Shown piece by piece: positions 23,581 through 36,020 of a stretch of DNA of 64,000 nt. The DNA is taken from assembly GCF_011397635.1 (NCBI RefSeq), contig NC_064760.1:28760856-28824855 (forward strand), read 5' to 3'. Position 1 is the stretch's first letter. Each line of letters opens with the position of its first letter. The translations under genes were made by a program, and so were the position numbers. The DNA is from Epinephelus fuscoguttatus (Eukaryota > Chordata > Actinopteri > Perciformes > Serranidae). The notes under the pieces were generated by a model. That model was not told the DNA's origin. It worked only from the letters and a program-made list of their open reading frames with translations, and did not search any database.

Positions 23581-24765
23581 CTCAGACAGCAGGGAATGTG
23601 TGTAGTTTTGCTGGTGTCCGGCTTGTCCGACAGCAAACCGGTGTGAAATGTAAAAAACAAATGGCAGCCCTGCCATTGTGCACGCAAATCTAAACACTGA
23701 AATATTCAGTGATTCTTAAATGAGACATAAATCATCCAGTTTCAGTCAACCATCTGTACATGCAGTGGACTTTCAGGTTACATATCGACAAGCTGCTGCA
23801 ACTGGCACTTTGCAGTACGTGGACAAATCAAGGATATTTAAATAAACAATAAAATGAATATTAATAAAATAAAATGAAAGGCATTGACTGGATTAGTACA
23901 CAATAAGGAGCATGTATCAGCTTCCTTGTATATTTTTAGGTCTTAACATTGTGTTCTCTGTCACATCACTGGAACTCAAGATTTTCTTTTTTTTTTCTTT
24001 ACTCAGATTCTATTTTTTTAGAGTCAAACAAGTTGTGACTATTGTCTTTAAAGCATTGATAGAAAAGTGTGAAAGATTTTTTTTAAGTATGTATAATGTA
24101 TGGGGACATAAATACCTAATTGTGGTGCATTGTGTTTTATTTAGAACATTTTCCCTTTTTATTTCATACTTTTCCTTTAACCATGACGAGGTTATTCCAG
24201 CCACTAGACGGTGCCAGTTCAATCAGATAACCCGCCATCTATTAAGTGATGCTTGATTTGTCTGTGTGCCACATGCAGTAGATCTAACGTTATTTAATTG
24301 TTTATGTATCGCTTTCATTTCATATTCACTATCAGAGCCATGTTGCCTTCGTTGATGTTGAGTTCTTATACAATGGCAGATCTATTATTTTGAATGTACA
24401 CTGTATATATCGCTGCTCTCATAATAAACCCGTTACCTACAACTGTACGTTCTCTGTCTCTGTATTGTGGAGTACTGTATCATCTATAGAGGGAATGTAA
24501 ATGAGGTCGAGTTCATTCAAAGAATTACCAGGCCTCCCAAACCCACCCACTACGTTTGTCATACGTGACGCAGAAACGCTCATGGCACAGTGAACTGCTG
24601 TAGGTCATCTGATAGTACATGACAAATGGCCGCATTGTGTTTTCAGTTGCATTCAGTTTGTTGCTACTGTAAATTATTGTTTCACTGTTGTAGGGAGGAA
24701 TTTGACGAGAACAAAGTGAGCAATCTTACTTGATACTGGTAAAAGGAATTATAATTTATTCATGT
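23581..24765 (+). other. 3' UTR of the Tudor gene and spacer
   Basis: Several AATAAA signals (23842-23875, 24423-24428) follow the stop. No further gene-like frame is seen. Confidence 0.5.
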
Positions 24766-24767
24766 AT

Positions 24768-26041
24768 CAGTGGTTCCCAACCGTTTTTCTTAAGGGACCC
24801 CTTAAGGATTATTATTGACTTAACTGATGACCTCTGACCAAGTGACATTTTATGGATATTTCATGTGGCATTCAATGCATAACAATAACAGTACAGAACA
24901 ATGGATAAGCTGTACAATACGCAAACCCGAATAGGGAACGCAGTAATTGCACAAAATTAATTATTATTTTTAACACTGGCATTTGCTTGGTCATTTCTCT
25001 GTTAGTCCTTTGGTTGTTTTAACAGTGTACTTTTCTAAAGCAGGATGAGGCTGTTTAGCAGAAGGTGAAGGCAATGAGAATATAGCTTGTGTTCAGATCT
25101 TCATCATGCCCCGTGAGATTTTTTTAAAACTATATCTTGAATCATCTGAACTTTAAAAGTAACAATTTGATTTAGTTTTCTTCACAGAAATGATTAAAAT
25201 GCTGAAATGTAAGTCAACTGTATATATATTTTTAATTTTCTTACAGTGCTTTCACACCTGACCTGTTTGGTTTGGTTCAATTGTACTCAAGTTCATTTGC
25301 CCCCCTAAGTGAGGTTTGCTTGGGCAGGTGCGAACACAGCAATCGCACTCGGGTGCGCACCAAAACAACCGGACTGAGACCTTCTTGAAGGGGTGGTCTC
25401 GGTCCGGTTACAAATGAACTCTGGTGCGGTTCGTTTGTGGTGAGAATGTGTCCCGACCTCGATCCGAGCCAACTGCAGTCACATGACACATTGTTTGGGT
25501 TAAACATGAGCATGTTACAGTCCTGGAGGATTATTAATGTGCACCTCCTCCTGTACTGCCTTAATATGCACATTCAGCACATCCAATGCATCAAAACATT
25601 GTTTTCTAGTTGGAGCCGCGCCTCGTTTTCAAACTGTATGGTTTGACTAAAATGAACAATGACAGCAATATAGTCCACGATGACCAGCGCTGAAATCAAC
25701 CTGCGTAGTTGTCCCTCCATTGTGACATAGAAAGTGTCACATTTATCTTGAAAGTGTACTCCTCTCAACGTTTTGTTTACTTCCTGGATTTTTCCGACAT
25801 GGAAATTCTGACCAATTAACAGCAGCTTTCTCACGCAAGGCATTTGATCTGGTCCGCTTGTAAATGCTGCCGTGAGAACACAAACCAACTCTAGGCAATT
25901 ATGCAACTTTGTGACAAAATAAGTCACATTCAGACTCAGACCAAAGCAAGACAACTCTAGATCTGAAAGCACCCCTTAAAATCAAGAAGGCTTCGTGACC
26001 CTCCCGTGAAGTTTTAATGACCCCCAGGTTGGGAACCAATG
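24768..26041. mobile_element. hAT-type MITE (interrupted)
   Basis: Left end CAGTGGTTCCCAACC and right end GGTTGGGAACCAATG are inverted repeats typical of hAT. No 8-bp duplication is readable (TCATGTAT versus CCTCAGCT), so it is probably old. A second element occupies 25244-25976 within it. Confidence 0.7.
25244..25976. mobile_element. MITE nested in the 24.8-26.0 kb hAT element
   Basis: Ends share GTGCTTTCA (left CAGTGCTTTCACACC; right, inverted, GGGGTGCTTTCAGATC), with TTA on both flanks, as in PIF/Harbinger-type insertions. The interior is rich in CGGT/ACCG palindromic words. The minus-strand 132-residue frame at 25574-25972 is a by-product of this repeat. Confidence 0.6.
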
Positions 26042-26195
26042 CCTCAGCTAACTTGTGTTTTCTAGACATTACTGCAAAGCAACCCTTAACCCAAATGACT
26101 GGATATTTATCTCAATTTGTGTACAATTTGTGTGATTAAATATGTCATATTCTCCCAGAAGGCTAATATCAAAACAGTGGAATAAAACTTTATAC

Positions 26196-26594
26196 CAGGA
26201 ATCCTCAATGTTTTTCAGGCCAAAGACCCCTTTGCTTGAAGAGAGATGGAGCAAGGAACCCCCACTATGTGTATATTGTAAGTTGCATATTAAACATGTA
26301 GGGCGGCCTCAAATGCCATGTATAAACATACAATACTAAACTATTAATATAACAATTGTTGATAGATTCTTATGGATTCATCTGACAAGGATTCATAGTC
26401 ATCAGTGTTGTGTACTGTAAACTAGATAGGTTGGGATTTATCTTTGCTAATAATATTTTGGATTAATATTAATGTCTATATTCAGACATATTTTAATAAT
26501 TAAAAAAAACAATTAGAAACAATAATTTGGCAGCCCCCTGCAGTATCTCTGAGGACCCCCCAAGGGGTCGCGAGCCCCCTGTTGATGACCCATG
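26196..26594. mobile_element. hAT-type MITE with 8-bp target duplication
   Basis: A 399-base element ending in CAGGAATCCTCAA and GTTGATGACCCATG (roughly inverted), flanked by CTTTATAC (26188-26195) and CTGTATAC (26595-26602), which match at 7 of 8 bases. It has no coding capacity. Confidence 0.7.
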
Positions 26595-26599
26595 CTGTA

Positions 26600-27780
26600 T
26601 ACAAAAGTAATTATTGATCATAAGAAGTTGAGGCAAAGATAATGAGTCACCCTGTTAAAAACATCAGTAAGAACAGTACCTGGCACTAAACAAAGTTAAT
26701 TTAATTTTCATAATTAGAATTTATTTGCTTAATTTGCAGTACTGCAGCATTTACATTTGTGACATGGTTACGTTGCAAAAATCACTTTGAACAAGTGAGA
26801 CGAATGGTTTTAATTAGATCTTGTATATAAATGATCTTTTCCTTAAGACTGGCTTTCATTTTCTGCCACATTAGTGTTTTGCATTATTTAAACAGCTCAT
26901 GTATTTTCCGGATGAATCCGCAGACCTGTTAGTGACTGTGTGCTCTCGATGACAGTGCCTCAGGTCAAAAGCTTCCTTCACTTCCCTGCCCTGCCAAGCA
27001 CAATAAATAATGTGGCAGGCTGAGGCCCTTTGTGTCCACACAGATTCCTTCTTTTGCCCGGGGTAGGCGGAAATCGAGGCGTTTGATCTGAATTCTAAAG
27101 AGTCTTGTTGCAGCCCAATAAAGGCCGCCATTGTATGTAAATAGTTTATATAAGAGCATATGACTGCTACGGTGCAGGGCACTGGCTAGTGGCGGAGGAA
27201 TGATTAGCATTTTCCAAACGCATGGTGTTCTCAATCCAGCCTTCTGGCTCGCTAAAAAAACACAATATTTTAATTCATTTCTTCTTTGTACACATTTTTG
27301 TGTACCACCACAGCTGAAGGTAAAATGCTCCATCATTTCATTCTGTTTTCTACTAACAGTGTGCAGTGAGGTCAGATTTTATGTGAGGGGTGGCTGACAT
27401 GCTCCATTGCTTCGACTCGACAAACACTTGCCATGTTGTTTAAATTATCATAACCTTTTATAGTAACATTGTTTGAATGAATCAGCTGTGTCAGTGTGAT
27501 CATTTTAAGTTTATTTTTTGGTAAATCTCATGAAGTCTGTAGCCGTTCTCACAAACAACAGAGGTCTCTCAGTTGTCTTAAAAAAAAAACTCTCATAATG
27601 AGATGGATGTCTTGCTGGTTCCTTGGAGAAATTTGCTGGCAGTCTGTCAGTCTGTCTGCAACTGGGCTGTAGGTCAGTTTGGGAGTACAGTATTAATACG
27701 GGGTGAGCACATCACGTGGCTCTGCGAATGTTTCGCAATTGGCCTCGTCCTGTTGCGTCTTGTGACGGCGCACGGCGGGA
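26600..27780. other. Spacer upstream of gjb1
   Basis: No gene or recognisable mobile element is seen. The sequence from 26860 to 27200 is less AT-rich and less repeat-like than its surroundings, so a regulatory role for the connexin gene is possible but unsupported. Confidence 0.35.
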
Positions 27781-27784
27781 GGCC

Positions 27785-27934
27785 ATCACCCCTGCTTTTA
27801 TACGGCCAACTTGCTACTTGGCAATTCTTTTCTGTTGTTCCTCACTCTGCCAGCTTGATGCTCAGACCACACCTCAAGATGGTCATCTTTGGACCCGGCG
27901 CTGCTTACGCCGCTTGCACCGCTGGCTGAGCCTG
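27785..27934 (+). promoter_or_regulatory. gjb1: Candidate promoter and non-coding exon 1 of gjb1
   Basis: The gjb1 coding exon begins with a splice acceptor, so a 5' exon is needed. A TTTTATAC motif at 27796-27803 is followed by a CG-bearing stretch that ends in CCTG|GTAAAC (donor after 27934), about 300 bases before the coding exon. Connexin genes usually have this layout. The exact start is unproven. Confidence 0.35.
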
Positions 27935-28243
27935 GTAAACCTCTAAAAACTTCTGTTACAGTCAGAGTTACAGTTAGACTTTTACTAAATTTGCTGTGGA
28001 CGACAACAATAATTTTGAGTTATTTAAACTGATAACTCATTGCTACAAATGTGAGTTTTATTCAATACGAAGGGCTAAATGGTGTTTTTAAGAAATTCGA
28101 GAGACATTTTGATAAAATTCCTTTACTTTATATTATTTCACATTAATAACATGGTAATAAAAGTTAACCTCAAGCCTTGGCTCACATCAGTGTAACCTTG
28201 ACTGAAAATATAACCTTTATTTTTTGCAGTCCTGGAGTCGAAA

Positions 28244-29071
28244 ATGAACTGGGGGACCTTTTATGCCGTGATCAGCGGCGTAAACAGGCACTCTACCGGC
28301 ATCGGGCGAGTTTGGCTCTCCGTCATCTTCATCTTCCGCATCCTGGTCCTGGTGGTCGCCGCTGAGAGCGTTTGGGGAGATGAGAAGTCCGGCTTCACCT
28401 GCAACACCCAGCAGCCCGGCTGCAACAGCGTCTGCTACGACCAGTTCTTCCCCATCTCGCACATCCGCCTGTGGGCGCTCCAGCTCATTCTGGTCTCCAC
28501 CCCCGCCCTGCTGGTGGCCATGCATGTGGCCCACCGACGCCACATTGACAAGAAGATTCTGAAGAGGTCGGGCCGCGGCAGCCCCAAGGAGCTGGAACAC
28601 ATCAAGAACCAGAAGTTTCAGATCACCGGAGCTCTGTGGTGGACTTACATGATCAGTATCATCTTCAGAATCATCTTTGAGGTGGCTTTTCTCTACATCT
28701 TCTACTTGATCTATCCTGACTTTAAGATGGTGCGTTTGGTGAAGTGTGACTCATACCCATGCCCCAACACAGTGGACTGTTTCGTCTCCAGACCGACAGA
28801 AAAGACCATATTCACTGTGTTCATGCTGGCAGTGTCTGGGGTGTGTGTGCTGCTTAACCTGGCCGAGGTGGTATACCTCATAGGCAGGGCCTGCAAACGG
28901 AGTTTTCAAGGCCCTGAGGACGAGTCCAAAGTAGCTTGGATAAGTCAAAGATTGTCTTCTTATAAGCAAAATGAAATCAATCAGCTGATAGCAGATCATT
29001 CTCTCAAGTCTAAGTTCGCTGTGACCAAAAAGAGCCCGACCGAGAAGGGTGAAAGGTGTTCTGCTTTCTGA
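28244..29071 (+). CDS. gjb1: Gap junction beta-1 (connexin 32-type)
   Basis: Four-pass gap-junction subunit; in mammals it works in liver and in myelinating Schwann cells. One uninterrupted coding exon of 275 residues (human 283). An acceptor (TTTTTTGCAG, ending 28229) lies 14 bases before the ATG. The N-terminus [20 protein letters not shown], the loop-1 cysteines ([14 protein letters not shown]6CX3C), loop-2 cysteines ([14 protein letters not shown]4CX5C) and the SRPTEKTIF block are typical. The tail keeps [11 protein letters not shown] and ends CSAF, a CaaX-like motif comparable to the prenylated CSAC of mammalian Cx32. Those tail features separate GJB1 from other beta connexins. A second connexin follows 3.5 kb downstream in the same direction. 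Confidence 0.95.
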   Translation: MNWGTFYAVISGVNRHSTGIGRVWLSVIFIFRILVLVVAAESVWGDEKSGFTCNTQQPGCNSVCYDQFFPISHIRLWALQLILVSTPALLVAMHVAHRRHIDKKILKRSGRGSPKELEHIKNQKFQITGALWWTYMISIIFRIIFEVAFLYIFYLIYPDFKMVRLVKCDSYPCPNTVDCFVSRPTEKTIFTVFMLAVSGVCVLLNLAEVVYLIGRACKRSFQGPEDESKVAWISQRLSSYKQNEINQLIADHSLKSKFAVTKKSPTEKGERCSAF

Positions 29072-31060
29072 GACTCTTCCTCTCCTGCTCCCTTTGAACT
29101 AATCAACAGTAATCACACGTCCATGGAGCATGTTGCTCAATGTTGTTACATATTTTGTATATAGGCCATTTATTTATGTGTCATTCAGTCAATCGCTTTT
29201 TTAAGTCATCTGTTTTTCTTTGCTCAGTTTTACTGACACAAATGTTAGTTGCTGTTGAAGCTCTTCTTAACTACCTGGAGCCAGAAGTGAAGGTTAAAGG
29301 ACCGTACCAGTGTTATTACAAATCATGCATAGCTGAAGTTGGTGTCAAAAATTTGCCAAAAACTCAAATGTTTTTGTCAGATTTTGGTGGTTTTGTCCAA
29401 AAACAATATGTGAAGCAACTTGCCAAGGTGTAAAGTTCTTGAGTTGAAGAAACCATGCTTGTCATTGTCGCTGTTAACACATGTTAAATTATGGATTTGT
29501 TTGAAAATCCTGCAGGGTGGTTGGTGCATAGGTTAGAAACCACCAGTCGTATTTACAAGCTATGATTCATGAAAATTAAGCTAATCAAGCAAACATTGTT
29601 CTGAAAAAGATAACATGAGTATTTGGGATGTCACATCATTAAAGTTTCTCAAAACTCAGTTGGATGTCAGTTTATCACTCGCGAATGAATGTACCAACCA
29701 GTAGATTTTTGATATTTCATTCAGCCACATCTCAGAGGCTTTCTCGTGCAACGATAATGTAGCTTCGGCACAAAAAATAGATGGTTCCTAAGACATACAT
29801 GAAATAAAATTAGCTAAGTAGTAATATAGGACAATTGTTAAATCAGCCAAGATTTGCAAAATCACTGGCATGGTCCTTTAAAGATGCAGAAATTACAGTA
29901 GAATTTAAATGCTGGATAGAAAGTGAACTTTTTATTTACATCAGAATTGTTGTTTATAGGTACCACATTTATTTCCAGTCCGAGTCAAAGCTAGATTATG
30001 ATGGTTTAGGGAAGTGGTTCCCAACTGGTTCAGCCACAGGGTCCAGATTTCTCCTTTGACCTTAGGTCAGGTTAGGAGTTTAATATATTCAGTGTCCTAC
30101 TTGCGTTTGGCCATGTCTCAAGCTAGTTTGCTGTGTCTGTTAAATAGCTGTTCGTTATTCTATCACTCTACAGCAGGAAGCAGCACTTCAAAATAAAACC
30201 TTTGCGCTGAAAATTCAGTGTACAGTGTACTTTTTTCATGCGGTCCATTAAGAATGGACCCGCGACCCACTTTTGGACCGCGACCCACCAGTTGGGAACC
30301 ACTGCTTTAGGGCAGTTATGTGAGTAAATGCCATTAAATGTCAGTAACAGCCCACTCAGCCAACAGTGGTAGATTTTATAAGACATTTTAAGTTATTTGA
30401 CTTTAATAAACTGCACACAGCTGTAACTACTGTGTAACCAAGCATACTGATATGGAAACATTATAACTATTGGTGCTAGAGAACCAAAGAAAGTTTCAAA
30501 ATACTGTCCAGATATGGACGACTGTCTCTAGATAACATCGTTAAGCAAGTGATTAAAAACTATTTTCCACAAACATATCTTAAGTACTGACCTATTAGTA
30601 ATATGTGTTGTCTCATCAGAGTAGTCAGAACAGTGCACAGAGCAAAAGTGTATGTCAATAAACATTGTAATATCCCAGTACTGTACATATATCTTTGTAT
30701 ATCTTTGTATTTAATTGTAAATACTGCCTACTTAATTCATTGTAGCTTCTTTTTTTTCTTGGTTTCTGAAAAATGTTTATGGTTGTCCTACTTTATAACA
30801 GACAGTTGCTCTTGCTTTATTTAATATGACCCTGTATAATATTATTTAGCATCTCTCTGGTCCTGAAAATGTCATGTCCCATAAGCTGGTATCTGTTTAT
30901 AAAGTTATACAAATTGTAGTTCATACACAAACCCTGATGTTGACATTTATACCTGCATAAATGACTTTACACCCAGGTAAACAATCCGGTTAATAGATAA
31001 TATGGGTTGAAACTATTTGTGTACATTATGTAATATAAAGAAATAAACTGCCTGAATATT
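29072..31060 (+). other. gjb1: Probable gjb1 3' UTR and spacer
   Basis: No gene-like frame is present. AATAAA occurs at 31042-31047, which would give a 3' UTR of about 2 kb with a hAT MITE inside it. An earlier end near the AAATAAAA at about 29803-29809 is equally possible. Confidence 0.4.
30012..30304 (-). mobile_element. Short hAT MITE (copy 1 of 2)
   Basis: A 293-base element with ends AGTGGTTCCCAACTGG and CCAGTTGGGAACCACTG. It is flanked by GTTTAGGG (30004-30011) and CTTTAGGG (30305-30312), an 8-bp duplication with one mismatch. It is the reverse-oriented sister of the copy at 44518-44816, with shared interior such as the AGCAGCACTTCAAA stretch. Confidence 0.8.
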
Positions 31061-31499
31061 TGATGGTATTTGAAGTTATTTAGCAAACACGCAACATTTG
31101 AGTTTGTTTCAAAAAGTTTTACTGGATGGGTAAAAATACTGACACCTGACTATGTCAAAACTGAACTTTTCTCCCTCCTCTCACTGTGATTTGTAACTTG
31201 AGGATGCAAATGGCTACTCATCTCCAAACCGTGCCCCCCATGATAGGAGAGACCCTCGTGCTAAATTTAGAGCACTTGTGGCCAGACAGACTTAGCGGAC
31301 ATCCTCATTGGCCAGCTGCCCCGTCACTCACTGTTACAGGCGAGTAGAGGGGCTTTAATAGTTTACATTAGAGAGTGAACCCTGTGCCAAATTTAACCAC
31401 AGAGGGGAGGGGAGGGGGGCTCTGTTGAGGGAGGGCAGGCCGGACATGGTTGAGAGTGTGTCCAGCAGGTTATGTGTGTGTGTGTTGTGGTCAGTGAAA

Positions 31500-31744
31500 G
31501 ACCCCGAGGCCTGGATCCTGATTCCTGCCTGAGCTGTGTTTGAAAACAGAAGACTTGAGTCGGTGGGTTTGTCGGTGTGGAACGGAGGTGGTGGCCAGCG
31601 GGAGCCCACTTTTCCTGTCCATTCAAGGGCATTGCCGGGGCCCGAAGATCAGCTCTGCACTGAGGCCTGTCAGCCAAGCAGGCAGCCTCATGGACCTTTG
31701 AAGACGTGCAGGGCTTCACCGCAGGAGATGCATGAGCTGACAAG
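31500..31744 (+). promoter_or_regulatory. Candidate non-coding exon 1 of the alpha connexin
   Basis: Relatively GC-rich stretch ending in a good donor (GACAAG|GTGGGT after 31744). The downstream coding exon has an acceptor just before its ATG, so an upstream exon is needed. The start of this exon cannot be fixed from sequence. Confidence 0.3.
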
Positions 31745-32596
31745 GTGGGTTTATGGAGTAATTGTGGATTTTCTGTGATTATTTGTGGAGTTAAACCTGT
31801 GTGGATTGACGTACTTTTGGGAGATAAGACAATTTAAATGTTGAACTCAATGTTAGAAGCTGTCCACACGTCTGCAATTTTTTTGACAATGTTGATCATA
31901 TTATGTATTATCCTTTATCGTGGAGGATTGCATAGTCTGTGGGGTGAATTTGTTTAAAGTTGCTAAAACATTAGCTAGGTTTATTTATGGTGGCTGCCAA
32001 ACATCACCTGCCACAGTTTAGCAGTTATCAAAATGAGTTCTGTCTCGCAGTAGCGGACCCTGAATGTGCTGTCCCGCTACTGTACAGTACGTTTATCAGA
32101 AGTGGAATATATTTATAACATAATGGGTTACGGGAGCTGACAGTAGCGACGTTACTCAACTGTTTCTCACTTCCACCACATCTGCCTGGTGTTTGATTAC
32201 ACCGCGTCTGTGGATCAGGTTCCCGTTGCTCGGACCATGAAGGCCGGGAGCCGCAGAGTCATGACTGGAACCTGTCTGCCCCCCTGTCCGCACTTGCCAA
32301 ATATATACCCTCCTAAAGTAAATATAAACCTGTCTGCGTCCACGTGGAAAAGGCCACTACCTGCTCAGGAGCAGAGTCTCTCAGTTGAACACTCAGTTAG
32401 CAGCTTGGCTCCCCTGGAGACTTATTTAGACTGAGCTCTGCTTGAAGACATTCAGGAGACGTTGTAGTCATCAGGAACACTGACGCTTACTTTGCCCACT
32501 GGATTAGAATTATTGTATGTCTCACAAATCAAACTGAGCAAACTATTTTTGACTGTTTTTTTGTACCTCCACTCCCAGATCTGAGCTCACGCAGCC

Positions 32597-33649
32597 ATGG
32601 GGGACTGGAACCTGCTGGGAAAGCTTTTAGAAAAAGCGCAGGAGCACTCCACTGTGGTGGGGAAGGTGTGGCTCACCGTCCTGTTCATCTTCCGCATCCT
32701 GATCCTGAGCGCCGCAACAGAGAAGGTGTGGGGCGACGAGCAGTCGGGCTTCACCTGCGACACCAAGCAGCCCGGTTGTGAGAACGTGTGCTATGACATC
32801 ACTTTCCCCATCTCCCACGTTCGTTTTTGGGTACTGCAGATCATCTTTGTGTCCACGCCTACGCTGATCTACCTGGGACACATCCTCCACCTGGTGCGGA
32901 TGGAGGAAAAGCAGAAGGACAAGCACAATGCACATCATTTAGAAAAGCACGACCAAATAAAGGCTCTGGTGAGGGACAACAAGGGACGTGTGCGCCTGCA
33001 GGGGGAGCTCTTGCGCACATATGTCTTTAACGTGGTTTTTAAAACTCTGTTTGAGGTCGGCTTCATTGTGGCTCAGTATCTCTTGTATGGCTTCGAGCTG
33101 AGGCCCATGTACACATGTGACAGACCGCCCTGCCCCAACATGGTGAACTGCTACATATCCCGTCCCACAGAGAAAACCATCTTCATCATCTTCATGCTGG
33201 GAGTGGCCAGCGTCTCTCTGTTCCTCAACCTCATAGAGATCTACCACCTGGGCTTCACCAAGTGTCGCCAGGGCATCACCTTCAGGAGAGGTGATGAGTC
33301 CCCTGTGAGTCTCCCCAAGGAGCCCAGTGAGGCCGCGGTGCCGTACGCGCCGAGCTTCGACGACTACTTCCACCAAGTCCAGCCAGCCTACCCGCCCGTC
33401 CCCGGCTACAACCTCTCCCCTCTCTCCGAGGGCACGGACTCGTCCTTCCACCCCTACCACAGCAAGGCGGCCTACAAGCAGAACAAGGACAACTTGGCAG
33501 TAGAAAGGAGCAGCAGCAAGCCAGAGGAATGTGACCTGAAAGGAAAGAAGGGAGCAGGATCAGCCCCTGGGTCACCTACGCAGGCCAGGCCCGGCCGCAG
33601 TGCCAAACACAGCAACAACAAGACTAGAATAGACGATCTGCAGATATGA
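32597..33649 (+). CDS. Alpha-class connexin (GJA3-like, possibly fish Cx39.9)
   Basis: Gap-junction subunit of 350 residues in one coding exon. An acceptor (CTCCCAG ending about 32578) lies 18 bases before the ATG. It opens [20 protein letters not shown], has [12 protein letters not shown] in loop 1 and [12 protein letters not shown] in loop 2, then [14 protein letters not shown], all alpha-connexin hallmarks. The [17 protein letters not shown] segment is closest to lens connexin Cx46 (GJA3). The tail is Pro/Ser-rich and ends RIDDLQI, a PDZ-type terminus like DDLEI of Cx43. Loop 2 has NC where most family members have DC. Estimated mass is near 40 kDa, so the fish Cx39.9 gene is a candidate. 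AATAAA at 34512-34517 probably ends the transcript. Confidence 0.9.
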   Translation: MGDWNLLGKLLEKAQEHSTVVGKVWLTVLFIFRILILSAATEKVWGDEQSGFTCDTKQPGCENVCYDITFPISHVRFWVLQIIFVSTPTLIYLGHILHLVRMEEKQKDKHNAHHLEKHDQIKALVRDNKGRVRLQGELLRTYVFNVVFKTLFEVGFIVAQYLLYGFELRPMYTCDRPPCPNMVNCYISRPTEKTIFIIFMLGVASVSLFLNLIEIYHLGFTKCRQGITFRRGDESPVSLPKEPSEAAVPYAPSFDDYFHQVQPAYPPVPGYNLSPLSEGTDSSFHPYHSKAAYKQNKDNLAVERSSSKPEECDLKGKKGAGSAPGSPTQARPGRSAKHSNNKTRIDDLQI

Positions 33650-34511
33650 GGAGGTTTATGTTTCTCTGAGGGTGTCTTAAATTGCTGCGAGGGGGATCAT
33701 ATGTTGTTTGGAAGCATTCATACATGCTGTACTGACTCCCCCTTCTTTAAGAGGGCACAGGTTTGACTCATTCCAGCTTAGATGGGAGTGACATTTACAG
33801 GGCACACGGAGAAGCTGCAGGTGTACAGGTATGTGTGAAGACTGATGTGGGTCAATAATCACATTTCAAGGAAGTTGTGCTCCACTGAGAAGTGTCCCAG
33901 CCCTTTTTTCTTTCAAAAAACGTAATTGGATAAAACATTAGAGTTTTTTTTATTGATTTGTGTAGGGTATGAATTTCTCCACTATTCACTGTTACTGAGA
34001 ACCTAACAAAATCAACAAAAAAAAGACGCAGTCTGCTCAGGTTTTACATGAATGTAAATGAGCCCAAAAAATGCACCTCCGTGTATAAAATTGCTCAAAC
34101 TTTGGGAACAGAATCCAGGGCAGAAACTTGTTCAGCACTGGCCTGACCTCATTTGAGGAAATCAGATAGGGCGAATAGTTAAATTTAACTTCCTTTAACC
34201 GTTTTGAGGTCACCATTTAGCATAGTTCACTTGCTTAGACTTGAAGTGAGAAGTTGTGCAATATCTGACAACACATTGGACACTGGAAATACTGTACCTA
34301 ATTCCAGGACGCGCCTCAAAAATAAATAAATTGCACTGGTCTCAGGAGTTCCCACATTTGTGCTGCCTCATTTTTTTTTCTTTTTTTTGCGACAGCCAGC
34401 AAGTACATAATTATAAGCACATTGTTTTGTTTATCCTTGTTTATATCTGTGTTTGTGCCGTTTGTTTTCTGTAAAGCACTTGGTGACAACCATATTTGTA
34501 AAACTGCTCGA

Positions 34512-34517
34512 AATAAA
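34512..34517 (+). terminator. Poly(A) signal of the alpha connexin gene
   Basis: AATAAA about 860 bases after the stop. The sequence before it is gene-free and AT-rich. Confidence 0.5.
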
Positions 34518-34529
34518 TCTGTCTTAAAT

Positions 34530-36020
34530 TTGCAAAGCTAGCAGTGCATTTATAATCTCAAGTCTTGAGCAGGGAAAAAGGGGGGAGTCATTTCACTGGG
34601 ACACGTGTTGCAACTGTTGTTTTATATCCCTGAAACACATAAATCAACTCAGGAGGAGACACTATAATATTGGTAATCAGTTTCTAAATACTGTAGCTCC
34701 GACATTTAGTACATAAAAGCTCTGCAGACACACAGAGCCTTTGTTTTTTGATTTTGGACACAATGAATCTGTGAAGTGAGGATCCACCAGGTGTACTTTG
34801 AGTCATCAGCATGCACCCACAAACATTTCAACCTGTCCAAAACTGACGTGCTGGAGCGGGAATAAACATGTCATGTGTAAAGTCTTTGCTGTCTGCGTAT
34901 CCAACACATGCACATCTTGCACTCATGTCTGCCAGGAAAGCGCACCACGCAGGCACCCCTGGTATGGAAACCTTGAAATTAACGACATAGCATGTTCATG
35001 ACGAGGATGTTGCCTCATAGCTTTGGACTTGTACATTCATCATTTTCTGTCAGTGCTTTATGTGTCAAGGGAGGAAGGTTTTTTAACTTAAATATGTTAA
35101 AACAAAAGAGTACAATTTCTAAAAAAAGAATTCTTGACGTGTTGACATATGATGGAGTGTAGTCTGGGCATACCCTTCTTTACTTTAGTGTGTTGTGTTG
35201 CCAGAAACAATGTGTTTCAGACCTTCCAGACAAAACAGTCAGGAGAATTATTTATACGTATGACACCATAAATCAGTGAGTAAACTAGAATAGTGTTTGA
35301 TTCTGAAACATGTCACATCTACTTTTACAAATGAGAATAAAACACGAAGGTTAGTCGCAGTTGTTTTAAGACATACATCATCTTCAGATGTAATAAAGTG
35401 ATCATCTCGGAGAAAAAGGCTTGTGTGTTTCTGAAACGCTGACAGATGAATAGAGGAGTTTATGAATATAGATGGATATCCAGCACTTTGAAATGAAATC
35501 CTTTTAGTGTAAGGCCAACATTTGAAATTGTAGTTGCATCAGAGCATTGTAATCTAAAGGTTTCGAGTTTGACTGAATCACGTAATAAAAGTCTGTGATT
35601 TGTTAACACTGGATGACACGGAATTGGGGTTTTTTTGTACATAACTGCCATGACTTTGATCAATGGTGGCTTTTGTATTTTGTAGCTCCGCAAGTGGAAT
35701 TAATAGCAGCATGATCACCTCTGACACTCATGACTACACGAGAATGGTGATTTCAATGCAGTTCATCCGAGGGAATGTACAAAAATTACTTGGGTGGGGA
35801 GTCGGGCTGAACATTGTGTTTTCAAAAAGCGAGGACCTCGCCAATGTTATCAATATTTTCTTTGGAGTCCGTCCTCCCCTTGACTAACAGAACAATTGCA
35901 ACACTCTCCTCACATTTTGCAGTTAAGTAATATAACACTGTTGGACTGATTCAATTCATCTTATCATTAATAAAATAATTTAAGGTGTGTACCTTAATTT
36001 TAAACTTTAATATCTTAGGG
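34530..36020. other. Spacer, nothing recognised
   Basis: AT-rich, with no exon-like frame, RNA gene or repeat that I can name. Confidence 0.5.

Noticed and set aside
25574-25972. 132-residue minus-strand frame
   Set aside because: Lies inside a MITE with inverted ends; no resemblance to a transposase or host gene.
28217-28600. 127-residue minus-strand frame over gjb1, and similar frames at 32627-33575
   Set aside because: Antisense shadows of GC-rich connexin coding exons.
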